From: Ruminococcus sp. CAG:254
GTDB taxonomy: Bacteria; Bacillota; Clostridia; Oscillospirales; Ruminococcaceae
NCBI GenBank assembly: GCA_000433635.1
Contig: HF997916.1
Span: forward strand, 1 to 13,821
DNA: 13,821 nt
Direction: 5' to 3'
A model generated the notes under the pieces. That model ran no database searches and was not told the DNA's origin. It saw nothing but the letters and a program-made list of their open reading frames with translations. Made by a program: the position numbers and the translations under genes. Shown piece after piece: positions 1 through 6,412 of the stretch (its first letter is position 1; each line of letters opens with the position of its first letter).

Positions 1-3
1 TAA

Positions 4-489
4 TTACTCAATAATATCTGCAAAAGTGCAGCCCGTCACTTTCTGAATATCCAACGGGGAAACTTCCAGCTGATGCCCGATTTTCCCAGCACTGCACAAA
101 ATCGTATCAAATTGCAGAGCACTTTCATGAATGACGGTTGGAAACAGCTTTTTCATGCCAATGGGAGAACAACCGCCGTGTACATAGCCAGTCAACGGCA
201 GCAATTCTTTCTCCTTAATCATAGAAACTGCTTTTTCCCCGACGGCAGCCGCTGCTTTTTTCAGATGCAGCGTTTCTGCAACAGGCAGCATAAAAACATA
301 ATGATTCCCAGATTTTCCAACCGTAACCAGCGTTTTAAATACCTGTTCCGGTGGCTGTCCGAGTGCCTGTGCCAGTTCCACACCCGTATTCTCTTTTGTC
401 GCTGCTGACCAGCTGCGGTGCTGATAGGAAACCTTTTCCCGTTCTAAAATCCGAATTGCATTGGTTTTCTCTAATTTTTCCTTTGCCAT
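4..489 (-). CDS. ybaK: Cys-tRNA(Pro)/Cys-tRNA(Cys) deacylase, YbaK/EbsC family
   Basis: This 161-residue protein has the length and character of the YbaK branch of the aminoacyl-tRNA editing domain superfamily. These free-standing enzymes hydrolyse Cys wrongly attached to tRNA(Pro) by prolyl-tRNA synthetase, in the cytoplasm. Visible family marks are the FKTLV block with the conserved lysine near residue 52, the LPVAETLHLKKAA segment, and the glycine-rich G-Y-V-H-G-G-C-S-P-I-G block at about residues 101-111, which lines the editing pocket. The ATG at 487-489 is supported by GGAAAGGAA about 9 bases upstream. It lies downstream of the membrane-protein gene, but a bidirectional terminator separates the two, and I could not find a convincing promoter of its own in the 80-base gap. 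The stop codon is three bases from the window edge. Confidence 0.92.
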   Translation of the reverse strand: MAKEKLEKTNAIRILEREKVSYQHRSWSAATKENTGVELAQALGQPPEQVFKTLVTVGKSGNHYVFMLPVAETLHLKKAAAAVGEKAVSMIKEKELLPLTGYVHGGCSPIGMKKLFPTVIHESALQFDTILCSAGKIGHQLEVSPLDIQKVTGCTFADIIE

Positions 490-516
490 GGTTCATCGTT
501 CCTTTCCATTTGAAAC

Positions 517-554
517 AGAAAAAACGGACACTGATCAAGATGTCCGTTTTTTCT
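517..554. terminator. Bidirectional intrinsic terminator
   Basis: A perfect 14-bp stem (517-530 with 541-554) surrounds a 10-base loop. The arms are a run of six A then CGGACA, and TGTCCG then a run of six T, so either strand ends its hairpin in a U-run. It sits 15 bases past the stop of the membrane-protein gene and 28 bases before ybaK, so it most likely ends the membrane-protein transcript. Confidence 0.85.
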
Positions 555-569
555 CTTTGATACCCTCAA

Positions 570-1484
570 TTAAAAAGCAGAAATTGCGTGTTTGGATGGA
601 GAGAAATAATCCTCCAGAATTGCAATGTAAGACCGGAAACAAACCTGATCGTTTACATACATAACATCATTGTTCTGCGGAACGCCTAGCCGCTCTAAAT
701 CCTGATCGGTCAGGTTTCGCAGATAAATGGTAGTGTTTTCATCATAGCCCAACGCTTTCCGGTCGCTTGCTGGTAACTGCAACGTGACATCTTCGGAAAT
801 GGTGAGCAATTCTTCGGTAATCTGCTGACGGGTCTGGGTTTCCCAGCGAACAACTGTTTCTTCCTGCATGGGTCGTTCCAGCGAAACCGTCCGTTCATAG
901 CCCTCTGCCCGAAATTCGAGAACGCCCAGGTTTACATCATAATTATTCGGTTCAACCGTCACGGCAGTGCTGCCGTTGGAGCTATCCTCGGTGTTGATGA
1001 CTTCATACCGATACTTGCGAGAAGGTGAAATCCCACTATCTACAACGGTCGATGCCATAGAGGTAGAGAACAGCGAACTTCCCAAAAAATACGCCAGCGA
1101 ACCGAGCACATACAACAGCAGGAAAATCGTTCCAAAGACGGTTTTAATCGTTTCGGTACAGCCACATAGGAAAAATGCCAGCAGAGCCGTCACGACCAAG
1201 GGGACGAGTACTTCCCACTCTCCAAAACAGAGCAGCACAGATGGCAATAAAAATGGCAACAGCAACACGCTGCATATTTTCGTCAGCACCTGTTTTCTCG
1301 AATACAGCATGGCTGCCAGTGCACCGCCGGAAATGGCAATCAAAACCACGCAGCAAGCTGCCTTTTGCGGAACTTCTACCGTATAAAAAAAGCTGAGCAC
1401 CGCCAATGCTACAATCAGCAAAAAATATAACAAGCTAATGACGGACATCGCACGTTTTCGTCCAAGATTTTGCGTTTGTTCCAT
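570..1484 (-). CDS. Five-helix membrane protein with extracytoplasmic C-terminal domain, function unknown
   Basis: The protein has 304 residues from the ATG at 1482-1484. Five hydrophobic segments are visible at about 13-34, 41-62, 66-86, 92-109 and 113-135. A hydrophilic domain of about 165 residues follows. The piece G-I-S-P-S-R-K-Y-R-Y-E-V (151-162), followed by a beta-rich stretch ending V-V-R-W-E near 211-215, resembles the 'SPDGKY...V.W' pattern of small Firmicutes membrane-anchored domains such as DUF5412. That is a weak resemblance, not an assignment. The frame stays open to 1664, but a good promoter lies at 1569-1597, so an upstream start would precede the transcript. The start is still uncertain. 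The only strong ribosome site, AAAGGAG (1524-1530), is 39 bases before this ATG, and no ATG, GTG or TTG lies at normal spacing; an in-frame CTG at 1506-1508 is the nearest alternative. Confidence 0.75.
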   Translation of the reverse strand: MEQTQNLGRKRAMSVISLLYFLLIVALAVLSFFYTVEVPQKAACCVVLIAISGGALAAMLYSRKQVLTKICSVLLLPFLLPSVLLCFGEWEVLVPLVVTALLAFFLCGCTETIKTVFGTIFLLLYVLGSLAYFLGSSLFSTSMASTVVDSGISPSRKYRYEVINTEDSSNGSTAVTVEPNNYDVNLGVLEFRAEGYERTVSLERPMQEETVVRWETQTRQQITEELLTISEDVTLQLPASDRKALGYDENTTIYLRNLTDQDLERLGVPQNNDVMYVNDQVCFRSYIAILEDYFSPSKHAISAF

Positions 1485-1568
1485 AATGCGTTTTTTCCAG
1501 TCCGGCAGATTACCGAACGGGAACTCCTTTCTATCCGACTGAAAAAGATCAAGACATACTTCCCTGTT

Positions 1569-1597
1569 ATTATAACATTTTTTTCTGGTTGTGACAA
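1569..1597 (-). promoter_or_regulatory. Sigma-A type promoter for the five-helix membrane protein
   Basis: On the minus strand, TTGTCA (1592-1597) and a perfect TATAAT (1569-1574) are separated by exactly 17 bases. The predicted start near 1562 gives a leader of about 78 bases to the ATG at 1484. It also rules out the upstream extension of that reading frame. Confidence 0.8.
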
Positions 1598-1722
1598 GTC
1601 CTATTCTAAAAAAATCATACGAATTGCAGTTTCTTTTTCTGTTTCCTCTGGAAAATCCGACCATTTTTCGCTTGTTCGTCAGAATTTGTAAAAAAATCCC
1701 TTACAAATTCGTTCCACAGCTC

Positions 1723-1751
1723 TTTACTTTTTGCCGGGATTTGTGTATAAT
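1723..1751 (+). promoter_or_regulatory. Sigma-A type promoter for the vanZ-like gene
   Basis: TTTACT (1723-1728) and a perfect TATAAT (1746-1751) are separated by 17 bases on the plus strand. The predicted start near 1758 leaves a leader of about 25 bases that contains GAAAGAAGG. The promoter is divergent from, and about 125 bases away from, the promoter of the membrane-protein gene. Confidence 0.7.
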
Positions 1752-1782
1752 AGGAGCATCATTGAGAAAGAAGGTTTTGTTG

Positions 1783-2298
1783 ATGCAGACACAAAAATTT
1801 TATCAGCGTTCCGGTTTCTGGTTCTGCTGTACGCTTTTATGGTGTGTTGTGATTTTCTGCTTCTCCGCACAAGATGCAACACAATCGAACGCAGTTAGCA
1901 ATGGCGTTTTACATAAAATTGCAGAAATTTGCACCGCTTGGATTCCAGCGGATGCGATGGATTTAGAGAGCAGCACGCACACTTCTATGGCGTTTCTCAT
2001 CCGAAAAATCGCTCATTTTACGCTATATTTCATCTTGGGGCTGCTCTCCTGTGCAACGATGATGACATATTGCCTGAAAAAAGAACACTCTCTTTCGGCA
2101 GGCTGGTTTTGTGCATGGGCATTCTGCATTTTCTATGCCACCACAGACGAATTCCATCAATTATTTGTTCCGGGCAGAACCGGCAGGCTGTTAGATATTG
2201 GGATTGACAGCTGTGGAGCACTGCTGGGCAGTCTGATTTTGCTCTTTTTCGTCTATCGTGCTGACCAACGGCATCAAAAACTGGAAAAAGGCGTTTGA
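1783..2298 (+). CDS. VanZ-like family membrane protein
   Basis: The protein has 171 residues from the ATG at 1783, which has GAAAGAAGG 8 bases upstream. It shows the classic VanZ-family pattern. Helix 1 (about residues 10-28) is followed by F-S-A-Q, then R-K-I-A-H-F-T-L-Y-F-I-L-G leading into helix 2. The signature D-E-F-H-Q-L-F-V-P-G-R-T-G-R is followed by D-I-G-I-D-S-C-G-A-L-L-G in the last helix. In enterococcal vanA clusters VanZ gives low-level teicoplanin resistance. Most chromosomal relatives have no known role, and there are no vanHAX genes here, so resistance should not be assumed. The reading frame extends upstream to 1591, but the promoter and ribosome site favour the internal ATG. 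Its last 25 bases overlap the 3' end of sigK on the other strand. Confidence 0.88.
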   Translation: MQTQKFYQRSGFWFCCTLLWCVVIFCFSAQDATQSNAVSNGVLHKIAEICTAWIPADAMDLESSTHTSMAFLIRKIAHFTLYFILGLLSCATMMTYCLKKEHSLSAGWFCAWAFCIFYATTDEFHQLFVPGRTGRLLDIGIDSCGALLGSLILLFFVYRADQRHQKLEKGV

Positions 2299-2969
2299 TC
2301 ATACTGTTTCCGTAGCATGGCAATTGCCCGTTTTTCGAGACGGGAAACATACGAACGAGAAATACCCATCTTCTTGGCAACTTCTCGCTGCGTCATGGGA
2401 ATCTGCCCATACAGCCCATAGCGATGTACCAAAATCTCTACTTCTCGTGGCGTTAGCTTTTGCTGTAAAAACTGGTAAAGCTGCTGAATCTGCATTTGTG
2501 ATGCCACTTGTTCTTGAATATCGCAGCCGTCCTCGATAATATCCAGCAACGTCAATTGGTTGCCGTCTTTATCCGTATCAATTGGCTCTGCCATGGAAAT
2601 GGCATCTCCCTGTTTCCGGCAGGTGCGGAAATGCATTAAGATTTCATTTTCAATGCAGCGGCTGGCATAAGTCGCAAACCGTGCTCCCTTTTCATAGTCA
2701 AATGTAGAAACAGCTTTCATCAGCCCAACTGTTCCGATGGAAAGCAAATCTTCCTGTTCCGTCTGATTGGTGTAATATTTTTTGATAATGTGTGCGACGA
2801 GCCGCATATTATGCAGAATCAGTTTTTCCCGTGCTAAGGCATCCCCTGCACGCATCTGCTGAAAACATCGCAGTTCTTCTTTTTGTGAGAGCGGCTTGCG
2901 GAATGCTCCAGAGGTTTCCACATGCAGAAAAAAGCAGAGCAGCTGTTGAAATAATGCCGATAAAAACAT
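2274..2969 (-). CDS. sigK: RNA polymerase sporulation sigma factor, pro-sigma-K type
   Basis: The 231-residue protein aligns by eye with Bacillus subtilis pro-SigK along its length. It has a short hydrophobic pro-sequence (about residues 1-17, M-F-L-S-A-L-F-Q-Q-L-L-C-F-F-L), then A-F-R-K-P-L-S. Region 2 carries H-N-M-R-L-V-A-H, E-D-L-L-S-I-G-T-V-G-L and A-T-Y-A-S-R-C-I-E-N-E-I-L-M. Region 4 carries L-T-P-R-E and the helix-turn-helix T-Q-R-E-V-A-K-K-M-G-I-S-R-S-Y-V-S-R-L-E-K-R-A (193-215). SigK drives late mother-cell transcription, and the pro-sequence is normally removed at the forespore membrane by an SpoIVFB-type protease. The gene is continuous, with no skin-like insertion. ATG 2967-2969 is preferred over the TTG just before it because AAAGGGGGG (2976-2984) then has 6-base spacing. 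A weak SigE-like promoter (GACATAGG, 15 bases, CATATAGA; 2991-3021) lies just upstream. The ribosome site is inside a long hairpin. Confidence 0.93.
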   Translation of the reverse strand: MFLSALFQQLLCFFLHVETSGAFRKPLSQKEELRCFQQMRAGDALAREKLILHNMRLVAHIIKKYYTNQTEQEDLLSIGTVGLMKAVSTFDYEKGARFATYASRCIENEILMHFRTCRKQGDAISMAEPIDTDKDGNQLTLLDIIEDGCDIQEQVASQMQIQQLYQFLQQKLTPREVEILVHRYGLYGQIPMTQREVAKKMGISRSYVSRLEKRAIAMLRKQYDQTPFSSF

Positions 2970-2970
2970 C

Positions 2971-3050
2971 AAAATCCCCCCTTTCTCTCATCTATATGCC
3001 GGAAAGAAATTGTCCTATGTCCGCATATGATGGCAGAAAGAGGGGATTTT
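2971..3050 (-). promoter_or_regulatory. Long hairpin covering the sigK ribosome-binding site
   Basis: In minus-strand RNA, bases 3050-3035 pair with 2986-2971 over 16 positions, all Watson-Crick except one G-U. After a 2-base internal mismatch the pairing continues through CAUC/GAUG, AUAUGC/GCAUAU and GG/CC with two single-base bulges, leaving an 18-base loop (3003-3020). The inner arm contains the whole AAAGGGGGG site of sigK. A transcript entering from clp would fold and hide the site; a transcript starting after about 3020 would lack the outer arm. The 3' arm ends in AUUUU, so partial termination of the clp transcript is also possible. Confidence 0.6.
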
Positions 3051-3070
3051 TCTCATGCATCTTAATTGAA

Positions 3071-5323
3071 TTAGGAATGCACGGTTGTGGTTTCTTTGGT
3101 CAAGGAAAACGTGTGTTCGTTTGCAGACAACAGCACTTGGTCACCTGCAGCAATGGTTTTCTGTAAGAGTTGCTGTGCCAGTTGCGTTTCCACTGCCTCT
3201 GTCAGATATCGCCGCATCGGTCTTGCTCCATATCGTCCGGTATCCGGTGCATGGGCAAGCTGCTGCACAGCTTCTTGGGTGAAGTGCAGCTGAACGTGAA
3301 GTTGTTCCATTCGTTTTTGCAAATTTTGCAGCTGTTTTTCTGCAATCTGACAGAGTTCTTCCTGTGTCAGGGGCTGGAACGGGATGATTGCATCCAATCG
3401 CCCTAAAAATTCCGGTGAAAAATACTGCCGCAAAGCCGTTTCACTGGTCGCCTGTGTCGTCTGTACAAATCCAGCAGGCGGCTTGCTGCCCGTTCCACCG
3501 AGATTGGACGTTAAAATCAACAGAGCATTGGTAAAATCTGTTTTTCTGCCGTTGGAATCACTCAAAACGCCATCTTCCATAATTTGTAGCAGAATATTAC
3601 AGATATCCGGATGTGCCTTTTCAATCTCATCGAAGAGAATCACACAGTATGGACGTTTTCGCACCCGTTCGCACAGCGTTCCGCCCTCCTCATAGCCCAC
3701 ATATCCGGGCGGTGCTCCAATCAGCTTGGAAACGGTATGCTTTTCCATGTATTCCGACATATCAAACCGGATCAGGCTATCTTTATCGTCAAACAAATGC
3801 AGAGCGGCTGCTTTCGCCAGAGCTGTCTTACCAACACCGGTTGGACCTGTAAACAAAAAGCATCCAATTGGACGGTTTTCCTCTCGCAGTCCCGTTCTGG
3901 CACGAATCAATGCAGCGGAAAGCTGCCGAATTGCCGCAGTATGTCCGATAATTTGCTGCTGCAACTCCTGTTCCAACGTCATCAATCGCTGCTGCTGAGC
4001 AGTCGTAATCTTCTGCACGGGAATTCCAATCCGCATGGAAACGATTTCTGCAAGGTCGGATTCTGTCACCACCGGACAGGAAACATGTTCCTGCTCGCAG
4101 CGAATTCGAGCACGAGAACAGGCTTCATCCAGCAAATCAATCGCCTTATCTGGCAAATAGCGGTCGTGGAGATAGCGAACCGAACAGGAAACCGCCTGCC
4201 GTAAAATCGCATCCGGAATTTCAATGTGATGAAAGTTCGCATATGTTTCCCTTAATCCGCAGAGAATTGAAAAGCAAGCTTCTGGGCTGGGCTCTAAAAC
4301 CTGAATCGGCTGAAACCGCCGTTCCAACGCACTATCTTTCTCGATATATTTGCGAAATTCTTCTGTTGTCGTTGCTCCAATCAGCTTGACTTCTCCACGG
4401 GCAAGCTGCGGCTTCAACATATTTGCAGCATCAATTGCCCCTTCAGCTGCCCCTGCTCCAACAATCGTATGCAGTTCATCAATAAATAAAATAATCTGTT
4501 CGTTCTGGGTTGCCTCCTGCAAGCAGTTCCGAAACCGTTCTTCAAAATCGCCCCGATATTTTGCCCCCGACAGCAATGCTGGCAAATCTAACGAGAAAAT
4601 ATGCTGCGGTAAAAGGGCTTCCGGTACTTCGCCCCGTAAGATTTTCTGAGCAACGCCCTCTACAATCGCCGTCTTCCCAACGCCAGCATCGCCCACCAGA
4701 CAGGGATTATTTTTAGTGCGGCGAGTGAGAATCTGAACCATCTGCTGTAATTCCGCTTCCCGTCCGATTACGGGGTCATATTGATGCAGCAATGCCGGAT
4801 CGGTCATCCACTTCCCATACTGAAAGAGGTTCGGCAGTGTTTTCTTTGAAATTCGCTCTGTTCGCCGTTCCTCCATGCGGAGATGACAAGAGGTTTCCTG
4901 CCGACTGACTGCCCCCAGTTGATTCAAGCTAACGCCCAACTTCTTCAGAATCGCAACTGCTGTACAGCAGGGCGTTCGCAGAATCGAACGCAGGAGATGT
5001 TCCGTTCCGGCAAGGCTGCGACCATCTTCTTTCGAAAATGCCTTTGCCTGCTGCATAATTTCACTCAAAGCAGGGGTGAGGCAGTCCTCCTGCACCTGTG
5101 CCGGAATCCCTCTTCCGACCAGTTCCACCAACGCATTCCGCACCCGTTGTGCAGTGATGTGCTGAGCTGCCAGCATGGCTGCGGCAGCATTGCTGCCCTC
5201 CTCCAGCAGTCCCAGCAGCAAATGTTCACTGCCGATGTAAGTATGTCCCAATTCTTCCGCCGCACAGATTGCTTCTTTCAAAGCAAGAATGGCTTTTCCT
5301 GTAAACCCATCTGTATATCGCAT
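3071..5323 (-). CDS. Clp ATPase (HSP100), ClpC/ClpA type, without middle domain
   Basis: This 750-residue AAA+ unfoldase should feed proteins to ClpP. Two Clp_N repeats cover about residues 2-140. D1 has G-D-A-G-V-G-K-T (211-218), I-L-F-I-D-E (278-283) and the arginine pair at 335-336. D2 has G-P-T-G-V-G-K-T (493-500), V-I-L-F-D-E (561-566) and the P-P-G-Y-V-G-Y pore loop (538-544). A-G-F at 617-619 sits where ClpC has V-G-F, so ClpP docking looks retained. Between D1 and D2 there are only about 20 residues where ClpC has the coiled-coil/UVR middle domain used by MecA and McsB, which makes it ClpA-like in layout. ATG 5321-5323 is chosen over a GTG seven codons upstream because AAAGGAA lies 9 bases before it. 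There is no ctsR, mcsA or mcsB nearby; sigK follows 101 bases downstream on the same strand. Confidence 0.92.
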   Translation of the reverse strand: MRYTDGFTGKAILALKEAICAAEELGHTYIGSEHLLLGLLEEGSNAAAAMLAAQHITAQRVRNALVELVGRGIPAQVQEDCLTPALSEIMQQAKAFSKEDGRSLAGTEHLLRSILRTPCCTAVAILKKLGVSLNQLGAVSRQETSCHLRMEERRTERISKKTLPNLFQYGKWMTDPALLHQYDPVIGREAELQQMVQILTRRTKNNPCLVGDAGVGKTAIVEGVAQKILRGEVPEALLPQHIFSLDLPALLSGAKYRGDFEERFRNCLQEATQNEQIILFIDELHTIVGAGAAEGAIDAANMLKPQLARGEVKLIGATTTEEFRKYIEKDSALERRFQPIQVLEPSPEACFSILCGLRETYANFHHIEIPDAILRQAVSCSVRYLHDRYLPDKAIDLLDEACSRARIRCEQEHVSCPVVTESDLAEIVSMRIGIPVQKITTAQQQRLMTLEQELQQQIIGHTAAIRQLSAALIRARTGLREENRPIGCFLFTGPTGVGKTALAKAAALHLFDDKDSLIRFDMSEYMEKHTVSKLIGAPPGYVGYEEGGTLCERVRKRPYCVILFDEIEKAHPDICNILLQIMEDGVLSDSNGRKTDFTNALLILTSNLGGTGSKPPAGFVQTTQATSETALRQYFSPEFLGRLDAIIPFQPLTQEELCQIAEKQLQNLQKRMEQLHVQLHFTQEAVQQLAHAPDTGRYGARPMRRYLTEAVETQLAQQLLQKTIAAGDQVLLSANEHTFSLTKETTTVHS

Positions 5324-5363
5324 ATACCAAATTCCTTTCTGCACTCATATAAATTTAGTATGC

Positions 5364-5376
5364 CACAAAACTTGTG
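5364..5376. promoter_or_regulatory. Short palindrome upstream of clp, possible operator
   Basis: CACAA-AAC-TTGTG is a perfect 5-bp inverted repeat with a 3-base centre. It lies 41 bases upstream of the clp start, next to a CATACT element (5357-5362, minus strand) that could be a -10 box, although I see no good -35 box. It does not look like the CtsR direct repeat or CIRCE. It may be chance. Confidence 0.25.
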
Positions 5377-5487
5377 CGTTATCTGTCGAAGTAGGAACGC
5401 TTTTTTGACTTTTGCATATGATGTACTATGAAACAGACAGAAAGTCGTTTGTTTCAAATTTAATCTACAAAAAAGGAGATTTTTACG

Positions 5488-5628
5488 ATGTGTGGATGCG
5501 ATGGAAACAACGGTTGCTGGTGGATTATCATTCTGATCGTGCTGTTTGTATGCTGCGGCTGTGGTGGCTACGGTAACTGCGGCGGTGGCTGTGGCTGCAA
5601 CAACAACGGCTGCGGTTGTGGCTGCTAA
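5488..5628 (+). CDS. 46-residue Cys/Gly-rich single-pass membrane peptide
   Basis: The ATG at 5488 has a strong AAGGAG 9 bases upstream, and a strong terminator begins 22 bases past the TAA, so this is very likely a real gene despite its size. The peptide has 12 Cys and 14 Gly in 46 residues. The N-terminal M-C-G-C-D-G-N-N-G-C is followed by a hydrophobic helix W-W-I-I-I-L-I-V-L-F-V (11-21), and a C-terminal 25-residue tail is almost only Cys, Gly and Asn, ending in G-C-G-C-G-C. I do not recognise a family. Small Gly-rich, helix-bearing sporulation proteins of the YjcZ type are the nearest idea. No peptide-modifying enzymes or transporters are adjacent, which argues against a classical RiPP. 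It is divergent from clp. A weak SigK-like promoter (AC at 5397-5398, 16 bases, CATATGATG) is upstream; no good sigma-A promoter was seen. Confidence 0.8.
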   Translation: MCGCDGNNGCWWIIILIVLFVCCGCGGYGNCGGGCGCNNNGCGCGC

Positions 5629-5650
5629 TTAGCAACCTTTAACGCTTGCA

Positions 5651-5690
5651 AGCAATGCCCCGAACGGTGTGAACTGTTCGGGGCATTGCT
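5651..5690 (+). terminator. Strong intrinsic terminator after the Cys/Gly-rich peptide
   Basis: A perfect 15-bp GC-rich stem (5651-5665 with 5676-5690; core GCCCCGAAC/GTTCGGGGC) has a 10-base loop and is followed on the plus strand by a T-rich tract (5694-5709). The NimA-like gene converges on it and may use the same hairpin, but the minus-strand side has no clear U-run. Confidence 0.9.
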
Positions 5691-5717
5691 GCATTTGATT
5701 TTATTTTTATGATGGGT

Positions 5718-6203
5718 TTATCTTCCCTGTGGAATCGGTCTTCTCTTGGCGGTATACTGCTTAACAATAATCTGATAGACAGCAGTTCGTTCAAGATGTG
5801 CCTGTGAAAATGACTGAAACGGAATTCGGTAATGCTCCAGCAGCTTTTTCAGCAAATCTTCTTTTTTCTCTTCCGGTGCGAGTTCTGCAATCCCCTGACC
5901 AATTACACTTTCATAGGCAAAGCCGGCCGTACAGGATGCTGCTCCATTCGGCGGAATCAACTGCTGTTTCCCCTCTACTTCAAAGGAAACATGCGGATTT
6001 TTTTGCAGCAGGTCGCATTTCTTCCCGACTTTTGCCCCGTGAAAAAATAAGACAAGCTGGTCATCCTGCATGGTAAACCCAAAGTTGACCGGCACAATAT
6101 ACGGGTATGGCTCATCGTGCATCGCAAGCCGCAACACTTCTGCCCGTTCTAAAATCTGTCGAATCTCATTGCAGTCGGTTACTTCCCGTTCGCTTCTTCG
6201 CAT
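5718..6203 (-). CDS. Pyridoxamine 5'-phosphate oxidase-fold protein, NimA-like
   Basis: The 161-residue protein has the PNPOx-like split-barrel signature of the NimA/antibiotic-resistance-associated group. The start is M-R-R-S-E-R-E-V-T-D, then R-L-A-M-H-D-E-P-Y-P-Y-I-V-P-V-N-F-G-F (25-43), F-F-H-G-A-K-V-G-K-K (53-62) with the conserved His at about 55, and H-V-S-F-E-V near 71-76. Members bind flavin or haem. Some reduce 5-nitroimidazoles, but most chromosomal copies have no tested substrate, so a resistance role is only a possibility. ATG 6201-6203 is chosen over the one at 6228-6230 because AGGGAGGAA lies 5 bases before it. A probable promoter lies at 6376-6405, giving a leader of about 165 bases that contains a broken small ORF. 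Confidence 0.85.
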   Translation of the reverse strand: MRRSEREVTDCNEIRQILERAEVLRLAMHDEPYPYIVPVNFGFTMQDDQLVLFFHGAKVGKKCDLLQKNPHVSFEVEGKQQLIPPNGAASCTAGFAYESVIGQGIAELAPEEKKEDLLKKLLEHYRIPFQSFSQAHLERTAVYQIIVKQYTAKRRPIPQGR

Positions 6204-6223
6204 AGCGATTCCTCCCTTTTTTC

Positions 6224-6380
6224 TTAGCATTCTTTTCTTGCAATCCAGAATAGTCTTGGAAACCGGAACAGAATCGTTCCATTTTTCTGCACCGGATAGG
6301 TTTGCTTGATTCGTTTTAACAATTCCTGTTCAAAAATCCATCATCGGCAATCTCTTTGAAACTGGCACAAGATGTATCAT
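6224..6380 (-). pseudogene. Small ORF broken by a one-base shift in a T5 run
   Basis: On the minus strand an ATG (6378-6380) with AGGAGGG 10 bases upstream opens a frame that stops after 16 codons at a run of five T (plus-strand A at 6332-6336). Dropping one T gives one continuous frame of 51 codons ending at TAA 6224-6226, just 20 bases before the NimA-like start. The restored tail reads E-Q-E-L-L-K-R-I-K-Q-T-Y-P-V-Q-K-N-G, then T-I-L-F-R-F-P-R-L-F-W-I-A-R-K-E-C. The last part vaguely resembles the closing strand of class I methyltransferases, so a gene remnant is possible. Against a functional ORF, a good promoter overlaps its start, so the message might begin after the ATG. Confidence 0.4.
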
Positions 6381-6405
6381 ATAAACCCGTCCCTCCTGCT
6401 GTCAA
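6376..6405 (-). promoter_or_regulatory. Probable promoter for the NimA-like gene
   Basis: On the minus strand a perfect TTGACA (6400-6405) is 18 bases from TATGAT (6376-6381, one mismatch to consensus). It lies just after the terminator of the GH59 operon, where a new promoter is expected. Its spacer contains an AGGAGGG that could instead be read as a ribosome site for the small broken ORF. Confidence 0.6.
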
Positions 6406-6412
6406 AATCAAA

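Noticed and set aside
1591..1782. N-terminal extension of the vanZ-like protein
   Set aside because: It would start upstream of a perfect -10 box, and the internal ATG has the ribosome site and gives the normal VanZ-family length.
3611..4204. Plus-strand open frame of 197 codons inside clp
   Set aside because: It is fully antisense to the conserved D1/D2 region of the Clp ATPase, with no ribosome site and no motif.
5345..5487. CtsR or CIRCE heat-shock operator upstream of clp
   Set aside because: A single AAGTCAAA-like piece is present but not the direct repeat of the CtsR box, and no CIRCE inverted repeat is seen; only the short CACAA/TTGTG palindrome was kept.
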